Of a stretch of 64,000 nt of DNA, positions 10,905 to 21,124 are shown piece by piece (position 1 is the stretch's first letter; the number at the start of each line of letters is the position of its first letter). A model generated the notes under the pieces. The model saw nothing but the letters and a program-made list of their open reading frames with translations, did not search any database and had not been told where the DNA came from. The position numbers and the translations under genes are program-made. Source of the stretch: Cepaea nemoralis (taxonomy: Eukaryota; Mollusca; Gastropoda; Stylommatophora; Helicidae); assembly GCA_014155875.1 (NCBI GenBank), contig JACEFZ010004174.1:185001-249000 (forward strand), in the 5' to 3' direction.

Positions 10905-11180
10905 TTGTAGTTGTTTCCTGACCGGTGATTTACCACTGTTGTAAATTCACGGGTATAGTTGTGTTACATGTAGGCAGCAAACCTAACCTGTGATTTTTGT
11001 GTTTTATGTTTGCATAATTAACATATTAGTGACGTTGTGAAGTTTCAAAATGTACCACGTGATATCTGCTTCTACCAATACAAGTCTGCTTTCTGCTAGG
11101 CTGACCTATCAGCCGGTGATACCTCTCAAGTGATAAACTGAAGACATCGCATTTCCTGGAGATTTTTACGGAACATTAAC
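10905..11180. repeat. Dispersed duplicated segment, copy 2
   Basis: Second copy of the 9075-9330 segment in the same orientation. The two copies bracket the 24-bp minisatellite. Confidence 0.85.
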
Positions 11181-11264
11181 ATAATTTAACATAATTTTCC
11201 TGCAGTTACCTTGAACAATGAGGAAACACGTGCTATATTGTAACCTTTCTTGGTATATTTCTCT

Positions 11265-11460
11265 GCATCATGTGGTAGACAATTTAAATTACTGTGTGAA
11301 TATATGTGTTGCATATTTCAGCTTGAAATATCTTTTTGATTGTGTTTATTTTGTGTAATTCTGCAGTAAGCACATGGCTAGATGCAGCGAAATATGTCAG
11401 GCAATAAATCGTGCAGTCTATTGTTTGTGTCGTCGTTATTCAAATTACAATAAGTATCCA
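11265..11460 (+). repeat. Dispersed repeat, partner of 14550-14755
   Basis: It shares gtggtagacaatttaaatta, taattctgcagta, gatgcagcgaaatatg and cgttattcaaatt with the minus strand of 14550-14755, so the two copies are inverted relative to each other, about 3.1 kb apart. The short peptide ARCSEICQ encoded in both simply reflects the shared DNA. Confidence 0.8.
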
Positions 11461-11508
11461 AATTCACAATTTCAGTGCTCAGTGAACGGAAATTTACATT
11501 ATGATATA

Positions 11509-11660
11509 GGGTGTACTTTTAATTACTGTGCAGTGTTTGAAAATATTGCCGATCCAAGTTTTGTAGTTACCTATTATGTTGCAATAACTTTACAGAGTGT
11601 GAATACAAAACTTGGACCGGCAATATTTTCAAACACTGAGCAGCCATTAAAAATACACCA
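11509..11660. mobile_element. Palindromic MITE, Tc1/mariner-like
   Basis: Two ~56-bp arms (gggtgtacttttaat inward to gatccaagttttgta) are inverted copies of each other around a ~38-bp loop. A TA dinucleotide flanks each end (11507-11508 and 11661-11662), the expected target-site duplication of Tc1/mariner elements. It creates part of an accidental 120-codon frame. Confidence 0.8.
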
Positions 11661-11719
11661 TAAACTTATTCATGTGATTGTGTTTCATGTCTTGTCCAAA
11701 CAAGTTACCGTCGACTTCT

Positions 11720-11800
11720 CGTTCAGAAGGCAATAGCAAACTACTGAACGTAAAATTACCCAGAACATCAACTTGTGGCTGATAGCTTCTGAACACGACA
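11720..11800 (+). repeat. SINE family A, 3' remnant
   Basis: Contains aaggcaatagcaaactactg and aacgtaaaattacccag, the central-to-3' part of SINE A found at 13.9, 22.4, 32.9, 43.6 and 52.1 kb. Confidence 0.6.
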
Positions 11801-12690
11801 TGCGACATTTTTATACTCTAGAAGCGAGAAGCTAATATATTGGCGGGAAAGAAGGAAAGTTGAGTACGTATTAATTTATTATGTATATTTGTGTTGAAGA
11901 AGTTTAAATAGCTTTTGTTGTTAATGTGGTGTGATAGATTGCGCTGTGATGAATTGTGAATTATTTATTTATATAAGGTTATAGTTATTATTCTTTATTT
12001 ATTTATGGTAAATTGATAAACAAGTGAGATCAATATTACATGCTCCTGATTAGAGAGTATCTGTGAGGCTGTGTGCTAGTGGCCATTGAGTTGAGAATAT
12101 GAGTTGATCGAGGAACAACTAAAAATCAAGTGATTTTTGTAATAGAATGCGTAATAATATGTGTTCGACCTTAAAAGATATATTTGAAATAGTAATATTG
12201 GTTGTTGTTTGTATGGTGGAATATTCTGAACATATCATATTTGAACTGTTGTGTGTTGATTGCGTTTCATATTCACAAAAGTTAAATACATTAAAAGATG
12301 TTGCGGGGAGAGAGAAAGAGAGCGAGAGCAATAGACAAATATAGACAGAATAAGAATGAGGAAGATAAAGACAGGATGAAGAAAAACGGAGTTTGAAAGG
12401 GAAAAAAAAATATGACTTGCGGTAAGTAGACTGCTATCATGAGAAAGAGAGACGACAACAGCAAGTGATAGAGAAAAAGCAAGGTAAAGAATGAGGGGGA
12501 TAGAGAGAAACTACGAGCGAGTCCACAGAGATAAAGAGAAAGGAATAATAAAGCGAGAAAGAGCACCTAAGAGATGAAAGAGAAAGAGAGACATAGTTGT
12601 AGTGTTATGTTTTTAAGTATCAGGGGCACATAATTTCGCATGCCCTTAGAATGAACGTCTGGCATTTCATGTCTGCACCAGACGTGTGGA
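11801..12690. other. No gene seen; purine-rich stretch 12300-12600
   Basis: AT-rich sequence followed by a degenerate GA-rich region (agagagaaagagagcgagag and similar). There is no credible exon. Confidence 0.4.
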
Positions 12691-13315
12691 CAGTCACGTC
12701 ATTTGCCAGTGTTGTAAATTCACGCGCAAATGGCGTCTAATTTCGCACTTTAATCCTTAGACAACACGTAATCAAATGGCCACGTGAGTTGCCTACATTG
12801 CAAATGTACGTGCAGTTGCTGTGTTTAGTTCTGCACTCGGATCCTTGTACAGCACCTAAACAGATGACTACGTGATTTGCTAATGTTGCAAATTATCGTG
12901 CAGTTGTTTTGTTTAGTTTGCACATAAACAGATGACTATGTGATTTACGAATGGTGTAAATTCACGTAAGTTGTCTTTAACTTGGCACGCTGATTATTAG
13001 ATGACACATAAATAAATAATCACGTGATTTGCCTATGTTGCAAATTTACGTGCAGTTGGTATTATAGTTGTTCACTCCGCCCCGTAAATAGCACATTAAC
13101 AGATGATTACGTGATTTGCTTTTTATAAATTCACGCTATGGTGTATTCAGTCTGGCATTCTGATATTTAGACATCACATAACCAGATGATTGCGTGATTT
13201 GCCAATGTGGCAAATTTAAGCGAAGATGGTTTGTCAAGATTCTCACTCCTACCCTTAAAAAGCACATTAACAAATGACAACGTGATTTGCTTATTTACAA
13301 ATATACGTCTGAATG
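12690..13315. repeat. ~84-bp tandem array with a palindromic core
   Basis: Eight diverged units spaced about 69-87 bp. Each carries a core of the type acgtgatttgc...gcaaatttacgt, whose two halves are near inverted repeats. The duplicated segment at 9.1 and 10.9 kb contains a related core (gtgatttaccactgttgtaa followed by attcacg), which suggests a common ancestor. Confidence 0.8.
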
Positions 13316-13446
13316 TGGTGATAATAATTTATATATAATGTTTTCAGACATTTTATGTAACACACGACCATCGTGGAAACTTTAAAGATGATATATTTAT
13401 AATCTGTCACGAGGATCGTCTTAAATTACACTAAATACTAAATATG

Positions 13447-14045
13447 TGCGAGTTCCGCGGCGAAGAGGTTACGGACGCAGTTCTTAATGTCGCATACCCG
13501 CGATCGAAACACAGCTGTGTGCGATTTGACAGTTCTTGTCGAGTAAGACCATAGTCTGCTCTTGCAAAAGATAGGTGCTGAAGACGGAGGCAGCCAGCCA
13601 GGAGGCTCACCACAGAAATCAGGCTTCCACGCAACTACACGTAATGAAATATGTCGACTACTGCTATATGTTATGGTGCTCGCCCTGCTTTGGACCCCCA
13701 GGCAGGTGCAATGCCTGACCCTATGCCTCGTAAGGGTCTAACCACAGCTACTGGAGATCCTTCTCAGTGGAAGACAAACTCTATGGACCGCTAAGTGAAC
13801 TAAAAAAGACTGTTAGATTCACACAAGAGACAACATTACAGTTATAAATATATTTCAAGCGAACGAAAGAAGAAGAAGAAGAAAAAGACAGCAGACCTCG
13901 TCGCGTTGGTTTTTCTGAAAATGGTATTGCTGTCGGTCGTGCAGAAGGAAGCAATGGCGATTTACTAAACGTAAACTTGCCAAGAAATCACCAACAGCCC
14001 AAAAATTATGGGGTTGACTGCTACGTCTTGTAAAGGATATGCAAC
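13447..14045 (+). repeat. SINE family A, split by a nested insertion
   Basis: The left half (13447-13532: ggttacggacgcag, aacacagctgtgtgcga) and the right half (13887-14045: aacttgccaagaaatcacca, tgctacgtc, ggatatgcaac) match continuous SINE A copies elsewhere. The interruption is 13533-13886. Confidence 0.8.
13533..13886 (+). mobile_element. SINE-like element with a LINE I 3' tail, nested in SINE A
   Basis: The insertion is flanked by gacag on both sides (13528-13532 and 13887-13891). Its last ~120 bp (ctctatggaccgctaagtga ... tttcaagcgaacgaaag and GAA repeats) match the 3' end of LINE I at 20.8-20.95 kb. The first ~230 bp are unrelated to LINE I and not recognised. A foreign head on a LINE-derived tail is how SINEs borrow LINE machinery. 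Confidence 0.65.
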
Positions 14046-14455
14046 AAACTATATAAACAAGTATGCTGATGGTATAAGCATATGTATGTACGTGAGTAAA
14101 TATAAATGCATGCCCGTATGGTGTAAATGAATTCTTGTTGACTCCAGAGCTTTAAGTTATATCTTTTATTTCATTCATGGCAAATAGCATTGCATCCGAG
14201 TTTGTGTACATCAAAACATTCATTTTGCTGTTACTTAAAGTTTCACGTGTTCTTTTTTACAGTTGTATAATAATGTAATCATTAATAATTATGAAATAAT
14301 AAAGTTTTATATATAAATTGAATGTGTTATTTGATTATTTTCATCCGTCTTCCCATAGATTTAGCATCAGTGTTTTGCTGTCGCCTTCTCCGGACTTTGA
14401 ACTATTAAGGTAATTAGACACGTGATTAGCACTTCAAGGAAACAGAATCAGGAAG
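14046..14455. other. No gene seen
   Basis: AT-rich sequence without recognisable features. Confidence 0.4.
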
Positions 14456-14457
14456 GC

Positions 14458-14525
14458 TAATAATAATAATAATGATAATAATAATAATAATAATAATAAT
14501 ATCAGTAGCGATAATAATATTAATA
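14458..14525. repeat. AAT trinucleotide microsatellite
   Basis: Run of AAT/GAT triplets. Confidence 0.9.
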
Positions 14526-14549
14526 GTAATCATATCATCAAAACAATGT

Positions 14550-14755
14550 TTTCCCGTAGTGAATTTGAATAACGAAGACACGAAAAATAGATTGTACTAT
14601 TTATTGATTGGCATATCTCGCTGCATCTCGCCAGGTACATACTGCAGAATTCACACAACATAAAGTAACTAGATAAATCCTTAAAACTAAAAAAAAAAAA
14701 AAATATGCACGTTTGCACAGTAATGTAATTTGTCTACCACGGTAATTTTAAACTG
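14550..14755 (-). repeat. Dispersed repeat, inverted partner of 11265-11460
   Basis: Read on the minus strand it parallels 11265-11460 from the gtggtagac block through the cgttattcaaatt block, with small indels and an A-rich run near 14690. Confidence 0.8.
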
Positions 14756-14846
14756 ACTATCATGTCTTTCGGTTTACCACACAACTAACCTGTGCAGGTT
14801 AACCATAATGGCTTCTGCGATATTTAATAAGCGATTATTTTGTGTT

Positions 14847-15052
14847 TTGATTTATTTGGTTGCTTCGGGATTTGAGATTTAAATATTGAGCACAACCCAC
14901 TACTGGCAACGCTGATCGCAATATGATATTGTGTTACGTCAATATTTGACGTGGATCGGCCTTAGGTTCATACCAGAATGCGATCAGCATTGTCAGTAGT
15001 GGGTTGTGCTTAATATTTAAATCTCAAATCCCGAAACAACCAAATAAATCAA
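14847..15052. mobile_element. Long palindrome, MITE-like
   Basis: The left arm 14847-14920 (ttgatttatttggttgcttc through ggcaacgctgatcgca) and the right arm 14980-15052 are inverted copies over ~73 bp with few mismatches, around a ~60-bp loop. The transcript would form a near-perfect hairpin. Parts of both arms reappear at the two ends of the insertion at 42192-42574. No clear target-site duplication was found. Confidence 0.8.
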
Positions 15053-15470
15053 TTTGATTATTGCTCGCCGGACTTAGGCGGCCTGGTGTGCCTTGCCAGT
15101 GAGAAAACTGATCGTTCGGGTCCACATCGATTGACGGACGTCAGCCGCGGCGATAGGGCAAATCTTGAGCTACAGCCTACGATGGGTGACGTTGTAATAT
15201 TGTTGTGATAATTTGGCCGTGTCCAGCGTGTGCCGCGTGGTCTAGTGGTTACACACACGCTTCACACGCCAGTGATCCGGGGTTTGTTTCCGGGTCAGTT
15301 CAAGGATATGCACTACTGACGAGCTCAAACGAGAGTGATTATTTTGTGTGTTAAACAACACGCGAAACGCATTTTCTCTATCACTCACGTGGCCAATTTC
15401 TAAACTGTGCCTTCCAATCGATGACGTAATGAATATAAAATGACACAAAGTAGTGCAGCTTTACATAACA
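15053..15470 (+). repeat. Repeat block with tRNA-like segment, related to 42192-42574
   Basis: Contains a box-A-like gtggtctagtggttac and a box-B-like ggtttgtttcc around 15240-15290, then cagttcaaggatatgcacta. It matches 42340-42480 in direct orientation, but the segment 15062-15140 matches 42230-42320 in inverted orientation. Confidence 0.65.
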
Positions 15471-15835
15471 GAATTACGACACATACAGGACGTTGAGGCG
15501 AATAGCCTTCATCAGCAAACAAATACACGCACAAAACACAACACATAGCCACGGAGAAGACCCTCCGGTAACTACGTTGAGGCGTGACGACGGGATGAGA
15601 AGAATAAAAAGATGAATAAAAATTCCAAAAAATATTCCTACTGACCTGGGAATGCGAATGTGTATCACAGAGAATGTCACCGTTATCGCCTTATATACAC
15701 CGCCGAGGGAGAGGGGTGATGTCTGGGTGGTGGGTGTAACGGCCCAGTGAGCATCCCAGATACATGAGTGAAAGTGGCATATGAACAGAAAAGGCGGGGG
15801 GGGGGGGGGCGGAGGCAGGAAGGTAAGTCAGGAAA
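15470..15835 (-). mobile_element. Possible Penelope-like element remnant
   Basis: The minus strand reads ctgatgaaggctattcgcct then caacgtc at about 15490-15517. This resembles a hammerhead ribozyme core (CUGAUGA, stem-loop II, GAAACGUC) with a degenerate second half; such ribozymes are known in the pLTRs of Penelope-like elements. No RT or GIY-YIG coding sequence is visible. A G-run lies at 15797-15810. Confidence 0.35.
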
Positions 15836-16222
15836 CTAGTAGCAATAGAGATGTGATGTTAACCGATGAGTCCCAGTGGATATACTCCTGAAGCATGTGT
15901 GGGTGCCCGTGAATGGGTTGGCCCTAGTGGACGGATATTATAGAGCAATGTAGGGTGCACCCAAGTATGATGGTGTTACTAACAAAACTCAGATTATGGG
16001 CGTCTATGTGTTGTTATGAGGCGAGTCCTAACGTCTTGGCGAACTGATATGTGTGTGCGCACATACATACATCTACACCGATCAACAAACATTCATACAG
16101 TATTATACATACACATGTGCATGGTATATATGAGAAAGGAGAGAGAGAGGGGGGGGGGAGAGAGAGAGAGAGAGAGGTTAGTATCGTTCCTGTGATATGC
16201 CACATGGGATATGTGGATTAGG
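15836..16222. other. No gene seen; GA/G-rich microsatellite near 16140-16178
   Basis: Unique-looking sequence with a short gagagaga/ggggggg stretch. No exon is recognised. Confidence 0.4.
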
Positions 16223-16224
16223 AC

Positions 16225-16650
16225 GGTCTACAAATACGAGGCTTCACTCATACTGTTCCCTATGAAATAGGGTCAGTAAGGTTGATTGTTACAACACGTA
16301 TTATGCGGAGTAGAAAAGTTTACAAATACGAGGCTTCACTCATACTGTTCCCTATGAGATAGGGTCAGTAAGGTCGATTGTTATACCACGTATTATGCGG
16401 AGTAGATCGGTTTTTAAATATGAGGCTTCACTCATACTGTTCCCTATGAAATAGGCTAAGTAAAGTTGATTGTTACACCACGTGTTATGCAGAGTAGAAT
16501 TGTTTACAAATACGAGGCTTCACTCATACTGTTCCCTATGAAATAGGGTAAGTAAGGTTGATTGTTATACCACGTATTATGCGGAGTAGAATTGTTTACA
16601 AATACGAGGCTTCACTCATACTGTTCCCTATGAAATAGAGTCAGTAAGGA
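16225..16650. repeat. 92-bp tandem repeat, 4.5 copies
   Basis: The landmark caaatacgaggcttcactca (or a one-base variant) starts at 16231, 16323, 16415, 16507 and 16599, an exact 92-bp period. Each unit also has a small palindrome, ccctatgaaataggg. Confidence 0.95.
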
Positions 16651-16823
16651 TTTACCACAGTTCCACCAAATTTTATTCATATTAATCGATGACGTAGGAG
16701 GTTTTTGGTGTGTCGGCTTGGCCAGGTTCCCATCATCTTTGTGCATTATCTTGTCAATCCTGTTGTTGAACTGCCTCTCTTGGATTTAGCGTACAGAGAG
16801 ACAGGTTCTTTTCTTGCAAATAT

Positions 16824-16827
<4 letters not shown>

Positions 16828-16875
<48 letters not shown>

Positions 16876-16945
16876 TAAATAATATAACTAAATAATATAA
16901 CATAATGAAATAATATAACATAATGAAATAATAATAATAAATCCA
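16828..16945. repeat. TAA microsatellite
   Basis: About 18 TAA units followed by degenerate AT-rich copies. It lies immediately 3' of the minus-strand LINE fragment and may be that element's simple-repeat tail. Confidence 0.9.
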
Positions 16946-16949
16946 TCCA

Positions 16950-17448
16950 TCCATCATGTGCCATACCGGTAAGCGTGGGCGGTCATGTTCTGCCATCTCA
17001 CTCGATCACCAGAGTCGTGGATCAGCTCCGTGTTCCTGTCTAGACCATGCCATGTGGCCAAATCATCCAGGTATTTACTTCTCGGTCTTCCCCTTTGTCT
17101 CTTCCCTTCGATCTTGCCAGTTGTCACCAAGTTCTCCATTTCATTTCTTCTCATAACATGCCCAAAAAAAATGTTGACTGTCTACGTCTAATGTCTCTAA
17201 TCAGTTTACGATCTTCATTTGTTTCTTGAAGGACTTGTTCATTGGTTTTTCTGTCTGTCCATGGTATTCTTTGCATTTTCCTCAGAAACCACATTTCCAC
17301 AGCCATCAGTTGTTTTTCAGCTTGACTGCTTATTGTCCACGCTTCACATCCATACAAAAGTATAGGTTCTATGTAGCATCTCAACACTCTTTTTCTCGTT
17401 TCCAATTGATATCTTTTTATTGGTCACTATGTTTTTCATCTTTGCAAA
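16950..17448 (-). mobile_element. 3' end of an RTE-like LINE
   Basis: The minus strand encodes the C-terminal part of a non-LTR ORF in two frames: CYIEPILLYGCEAWTISSQA and WTDRKTNEQVL, then after a frameshift at about 17150 MRRNEMENLVTTGKIEGKRQ, LDDLATWHGL and a stop near 16954. The EAWT motif and GHVMRR-like region lie downstream of the RT core in this class. It is 5' truncated and its edge touches LINE I at about 17450. Confidence 0.85.
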
Positions 17449-17740
17449 AGGCTACCTTCGCAATGGAAAAGCTAACAGGAGAAAACAGAGTCACTGAACT
17501 TTGAAAGAGACGTCTGGAAGTTGTGGAAGCTAATAAAACAGCTTAACGATGAGGGTTCAGGGAGAAACTCAAAAATTGCACTACATAAAGACGGAAACAT
17601 CTTAACAGGAAAGCAAGCTAGCTGACCATTTTGCGGACTCATTCGCACAAGATAACAATATTGAAATTAGTCCAGAGAAACAACAAGAGATTCGAGAGAA
17701 ATGGCAACATACAGGACAGATTGAAATAGTACATGAGGTT

Positions 17741-18289
17741 ATGGAGGCACCTATCACAATCAGTGAACTGGAGCTAGCAATACCAAAACTGAAAATGAGA
17801 AAGTCACCAGGAGCTGATGGTATCTCCAATGAAATGATCAGAAACCTAGGAACAGAGGCCAAAGCAAAACTATCGCAGATCTTCAATAACAGCTGGAACT
17901 TAGGCAGTGTTCCACAAGCCTGGAGAGAAGCAATCCTGATACCCCTCCTAAAATCAGGGAAAGATAGTTCCATTGCCTCCAGCTACAGACCAGTTAGCCT
18001 TACCAGCTGTCTCTGCAAAACACTGGAGCGCATCATCAATCACAGACTGCAGTGGTACATTGAAAGTGAAAACATCCTTGTGCCACAACAGGCTGGCTTT
18101 AGGCAGTGCTTCTCTAGGGAAGATCAGACAACCTATCTCTCTCAAGAAGTTGAAGATGCATTCCAAGAGAAGAAGCTGGTACTTGCGGCATGGATAGATC
18201 TGAAGAAAGCCTTTGACAAAGTCTGGAAAGAAAGTCTTGTGAAGAAACTGAGAAACTGTAAAGTCAATGAAAGATTTACAAATGGGTGA
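17741..18289 (+). pseudogene. LINE I RT, N-terminal half
   Basis: Open for 182 codons and continuous upstream in degenerate form to about 17540. It includes RT blocks up to the first catalytic aspartate (AWIDLKKAFD). The frame breaks at about 18280; the next segment (YVHNRRARV ... RHGVPQGEVFSPILF) continues in another frame. Confidence 0.85.
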
Positions 18290-18437
18290 AAGCATATGTG
18301 CACAACAGAAGAGCGCGAGTACACACAGACGGTCTCAAGAGCAAGAAAGTACTATTGCGTCACGGTGTTCCGCAGGGTGAAGTCTTTTCCCCCATACTTT
18401 TTCTAATCTTCATCAATGATCTTGTTGCTAATCTACC

Positions 18438-19159
18438 TGTCAACGTCTCACTTTGCACACAGGCACTCCGCTCCTTCATACACGCACTCAAAGAAACATC
18501 AATTGTGCGTATGGCATTTCTATTATTTAATTCAGGCGAACCCGATATAATCACAAGATATATACAGGCGGTAATTTCACATGAATATACAAATGTCGCC
18601 CCTTCATACTCTAATAGCATACAATCAGTCTCGCAATCCTATACTCGCTATTCTCAAACTAGCATTCTCGCAACGCTAAGCATTTGCTCTCAAGAATCGC
18701 AAGTGTCCTCTGAAACCGTCGTATGTCCCGTCCCGTCTGACGTTTTCAAGCTCAACGGCTGGGCTTGTCGTGCCGGACCCCGTGCCGTTGTGTGAACCCC
18801 GTGCTGTCTCAACAGTCTCGATGTACTGCAGTCTGTCCGTGCTAGAAGAGGTCAGTCGGTGTACTGACATCTAGTCTATTCAGGGCAGTGTCCCGTGAAC
18901 TGTCGTCCCCTTCTATCACTCGGTCTGGTTCTACCGTTACCCTAAGACACGATAGTGTCCCTTCCTAAGTCCTGTTTCCACTTCATATACTGTCCTGTCT
19001 TATGATTATCCTGTGTCCTGACTTAGGTCCTGTCTCTAGCCTATCGTTATACTGCAGATGTCCTATCTATCTCCTATATGTCGTTATCTCAGTTGTCTTA
19101 ACTCTATTCTGTCCCTTGTCCTCTCTATGTCCTCTATTCATACTCTCAACACTCTGACA
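18438..19159. mobile_element. Solo LTR inserted in LINE I
   Basis: A 722-bp insertion splits LINE I between codons for ...ANLP and DGIKAAMYADD. It begins TGTCA and ends TGACA, and CTACC is present on both sides (18433-18437 and 19160-19164), a 5-bp target-site duplication. Short inverted TG..CA ends, a 5-bp duplication and no internal coding region fit a solo LTR. The long frame crossing 18286-18795 is an artefact of this junction. Confidence 0.85.
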
Positions 19160-19624
19160 CTACCCGATGGAATTAAAGCGGCAATGTACGCTGATGACCT
19201 GGTTTTGTGGAGCACAAATGAACATGCATCAGTGGCCACCATATTGCTACAGAGAGCTGTAGGTAAATTTGTTGCATGGGCGGATAGATGATGTGTCAAC
19301 ATAAACACTGACAAGTGCAGCACCACTCTATTTACCCTCTCTCCGAAACAAAAGGCAGGGATCATCCAGACAAATGGAACGCCCCTAAGAGAAGATAAAG
19401 AACCAACATACCTTGGTGTAACATTTGATGACAGGCTGATATGGAGAACACATCAAAAAAGCTGTAGCAAAAGCCAGAAGGAAAATAGCCATCCTGAGAA
19501 AGATAAGTGGAACCACATGGGGAGCCAGTGGGAAAATACTTAGCAAAGTTTATCAACGGAGCATACGAACACATGGAATACGGGTCAACTGCGTGGTGTT
19601 CAGCATCAAAAACCACACTACAAG

Positions 19625-20452
19625 GTGCAAAATCAAGTTCTTAGAGTCATCACAGGAGGGATGAGATCAACCCCAATAGTAGCAATGGAGAAAATGGGGA
19701 GGACACAAGCACTGAGAGAACGCAGAGATACAAAAACACTAATACAAGCAGACAAGTTCCTCAGCTTGCCAGGCCACCCTATGAAGAACCGATTTGAAAA
19801 CTTAGCTATGGGGCGGTTGAAAAGAAGTAGTTTTATCCACCAGGCCAAACGACTCTGCAGAGAAACCACCGATCTTCCCACAGTTGGTATCCCACTGACA
19901 ACTATTCCAGAGCGAACTCCATGGAAAGATGAACATAGACTATCGCTACAAATCCAGACAAAAGTGAGAGGAATATTTGACAAGGAAGAACAGAACAGTG
20001 TACAGCGCAGAACAGCCACTCTCAGCTTCCTTGATGACGAATACCCACAGGATCTCTGGATCCGAGTCTACACAGATGGGTCAGCGCAAAATGCTGTTCG
20101 AAATGGAGGAGCGGGAGTGTATATAGAATACCCAAATAATACTAGGGACACGGCCAGAGTTCCAACAGGAAAGTGTCATAACTTTGATGCTGAAATTGAG
20201 GCAATCAAGATAGCAATAGAGATATTACAAAATACCAGCCATGGTAGACAACCTGTGGTGATATTGACAGATGCAAAATCCGTAATAGAGGCGATCCTGT
20301 CTGGGAAATTACCAGTTGAACACTACAGGACACTACTTTCTGAACTTACCAGTCAACATAAGGTCACCATAAAGTGGATACCATCCCACTGTGGAGTACC
20401 CGGAAACGACAGAGCTGATCGATTGGCTAAGGGAGGAGCAAAAGAAGAATAG
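19625..20452 (+). pseudogene. LINE I C-terminal region with RNase H
   Basis: About 275 open codons. The first half is the post-RT linker, the second half an RNase H domain with the acidic residues in YTDGSAQN, FDAEIEAIKIA and LTDAKSVIEA, and the HCGVPGNDRADRLA end. A TAG at 20450-20452 interrupts before the Cys/His tail (20459-20764). Confidence 0.85.
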
Positions 20453-20593
20453 CCTGATGTGCCCATTGCATTCCACCAAAAGAAAAGAATGATCAAATCA
20501 GTCAGAAGGCCACCAAACCTAACTCAAGACGACTACCACTTTATGGACAGACCAGAACAGGTCATTATTCTACGCCTCAGAACAGTACACAAT

Positions 20594-20731
20594 AGATTAT
20601 GCAACCACATGTATACAAAATTCAAGATTGGTGACTCAGCCATGTGCACATGTGGTTTGGCAAGATTATGCAACCACATGTATACAAAATTCAAGATTGA
20701 TGACTCAGCCATGTGCACATGTGGTTTGGCG
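20594..20731 (+). repeat. 69-bp in-frame tandem duplication in the LINE I tail
   Basis: The block beginning agattatgcaaccacatgta starts at 20594 and again at 20663, doubling 23 codons that include the CTCGLA zinc-knuckle-like motif. The related fragment at 41.95-42.03 kb has this block only once. Confidence 0.9.
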
Positions 20732-20906
20732 TCGCAGACAGCAGAGCACATACTCCAGGACTGACCAGACTACAACATATCCAACCGAACCTTCTGGCCT
20801 AGAGAGACAATAGTTGAAGATAAACTCTATGGACCGCTGAGTGAACTAAAAAAAAGATTGTTAGATTCATACAAGAGACATCATTGCAGTTATTTCAAGC
20901 GAACGA

Positions 20907-20988
20907 AAGAAGAAGAAGAAGAAGAAGAAGAAGAAGAAGAAGAAGAAGAAGAAGAAGAAGAAGAAGAAGAAGAAGAAGAAGAAGAAAA
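20907..20988. repeat. GAA trinucleotide microsatellite, LINE I tail
   Basis: About 27 GAA units immediately after tttcaagcgaacgaaag. The same junction with shorter GAA runs ends the other LINE I-tailed copies (13.88 and 42.61 kb). Confidence 0.95.
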
Positions 20989-21124
20989 CATCAATTTTCA
21001 TCACACTATCGAAGAAGCTGTTGATTGTGAGGATTACAGAACTGTTGTATGTTGTTTGTCCATCAAGAATGATGATGACCATTTATTTCATCCAGTGGGG
21101 TTGAAAGTATGGAGCCGTGAGTTC

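Larger units (their letters stand above)
17450..20988 (+). mobile_element. LINE I: non-LTR retrotransposon with RT and RNase H, decayed
   Basis: A 5'-truncated element reading left to right: RT fingers (KSPGADGISNEMIRNLG, PLLKSGKDSSIASSYRP), palm (AGFRQ, AAWIDLKKAFDKVW), GVPQG, then YADD at about 19190 after an inserted solo LTR, thumb (YLGVTFDDRL), and RNase H (RVYTDGSA, ILTDAKS, WIPSHCGVPGNDRADRLA). It ends with a Cys/His segment ([14 protein letters not shown]). The 3' end is tttcaagcgaacgaaag plus GAA repeats. Frame breaks near 18280, 19289 and 19455 and the LTR make it non-functional. RNase H downstream of RT is typical of the I and related groups. Confidence 0.9.

Noticed and set aside
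18286..18795. 169-codon plus-strand frame
   Set aside because: It fuses a LINE I RT segment with the beginning of a solo LTR; the C-terminal two thirds is LTR sequence read by chance.
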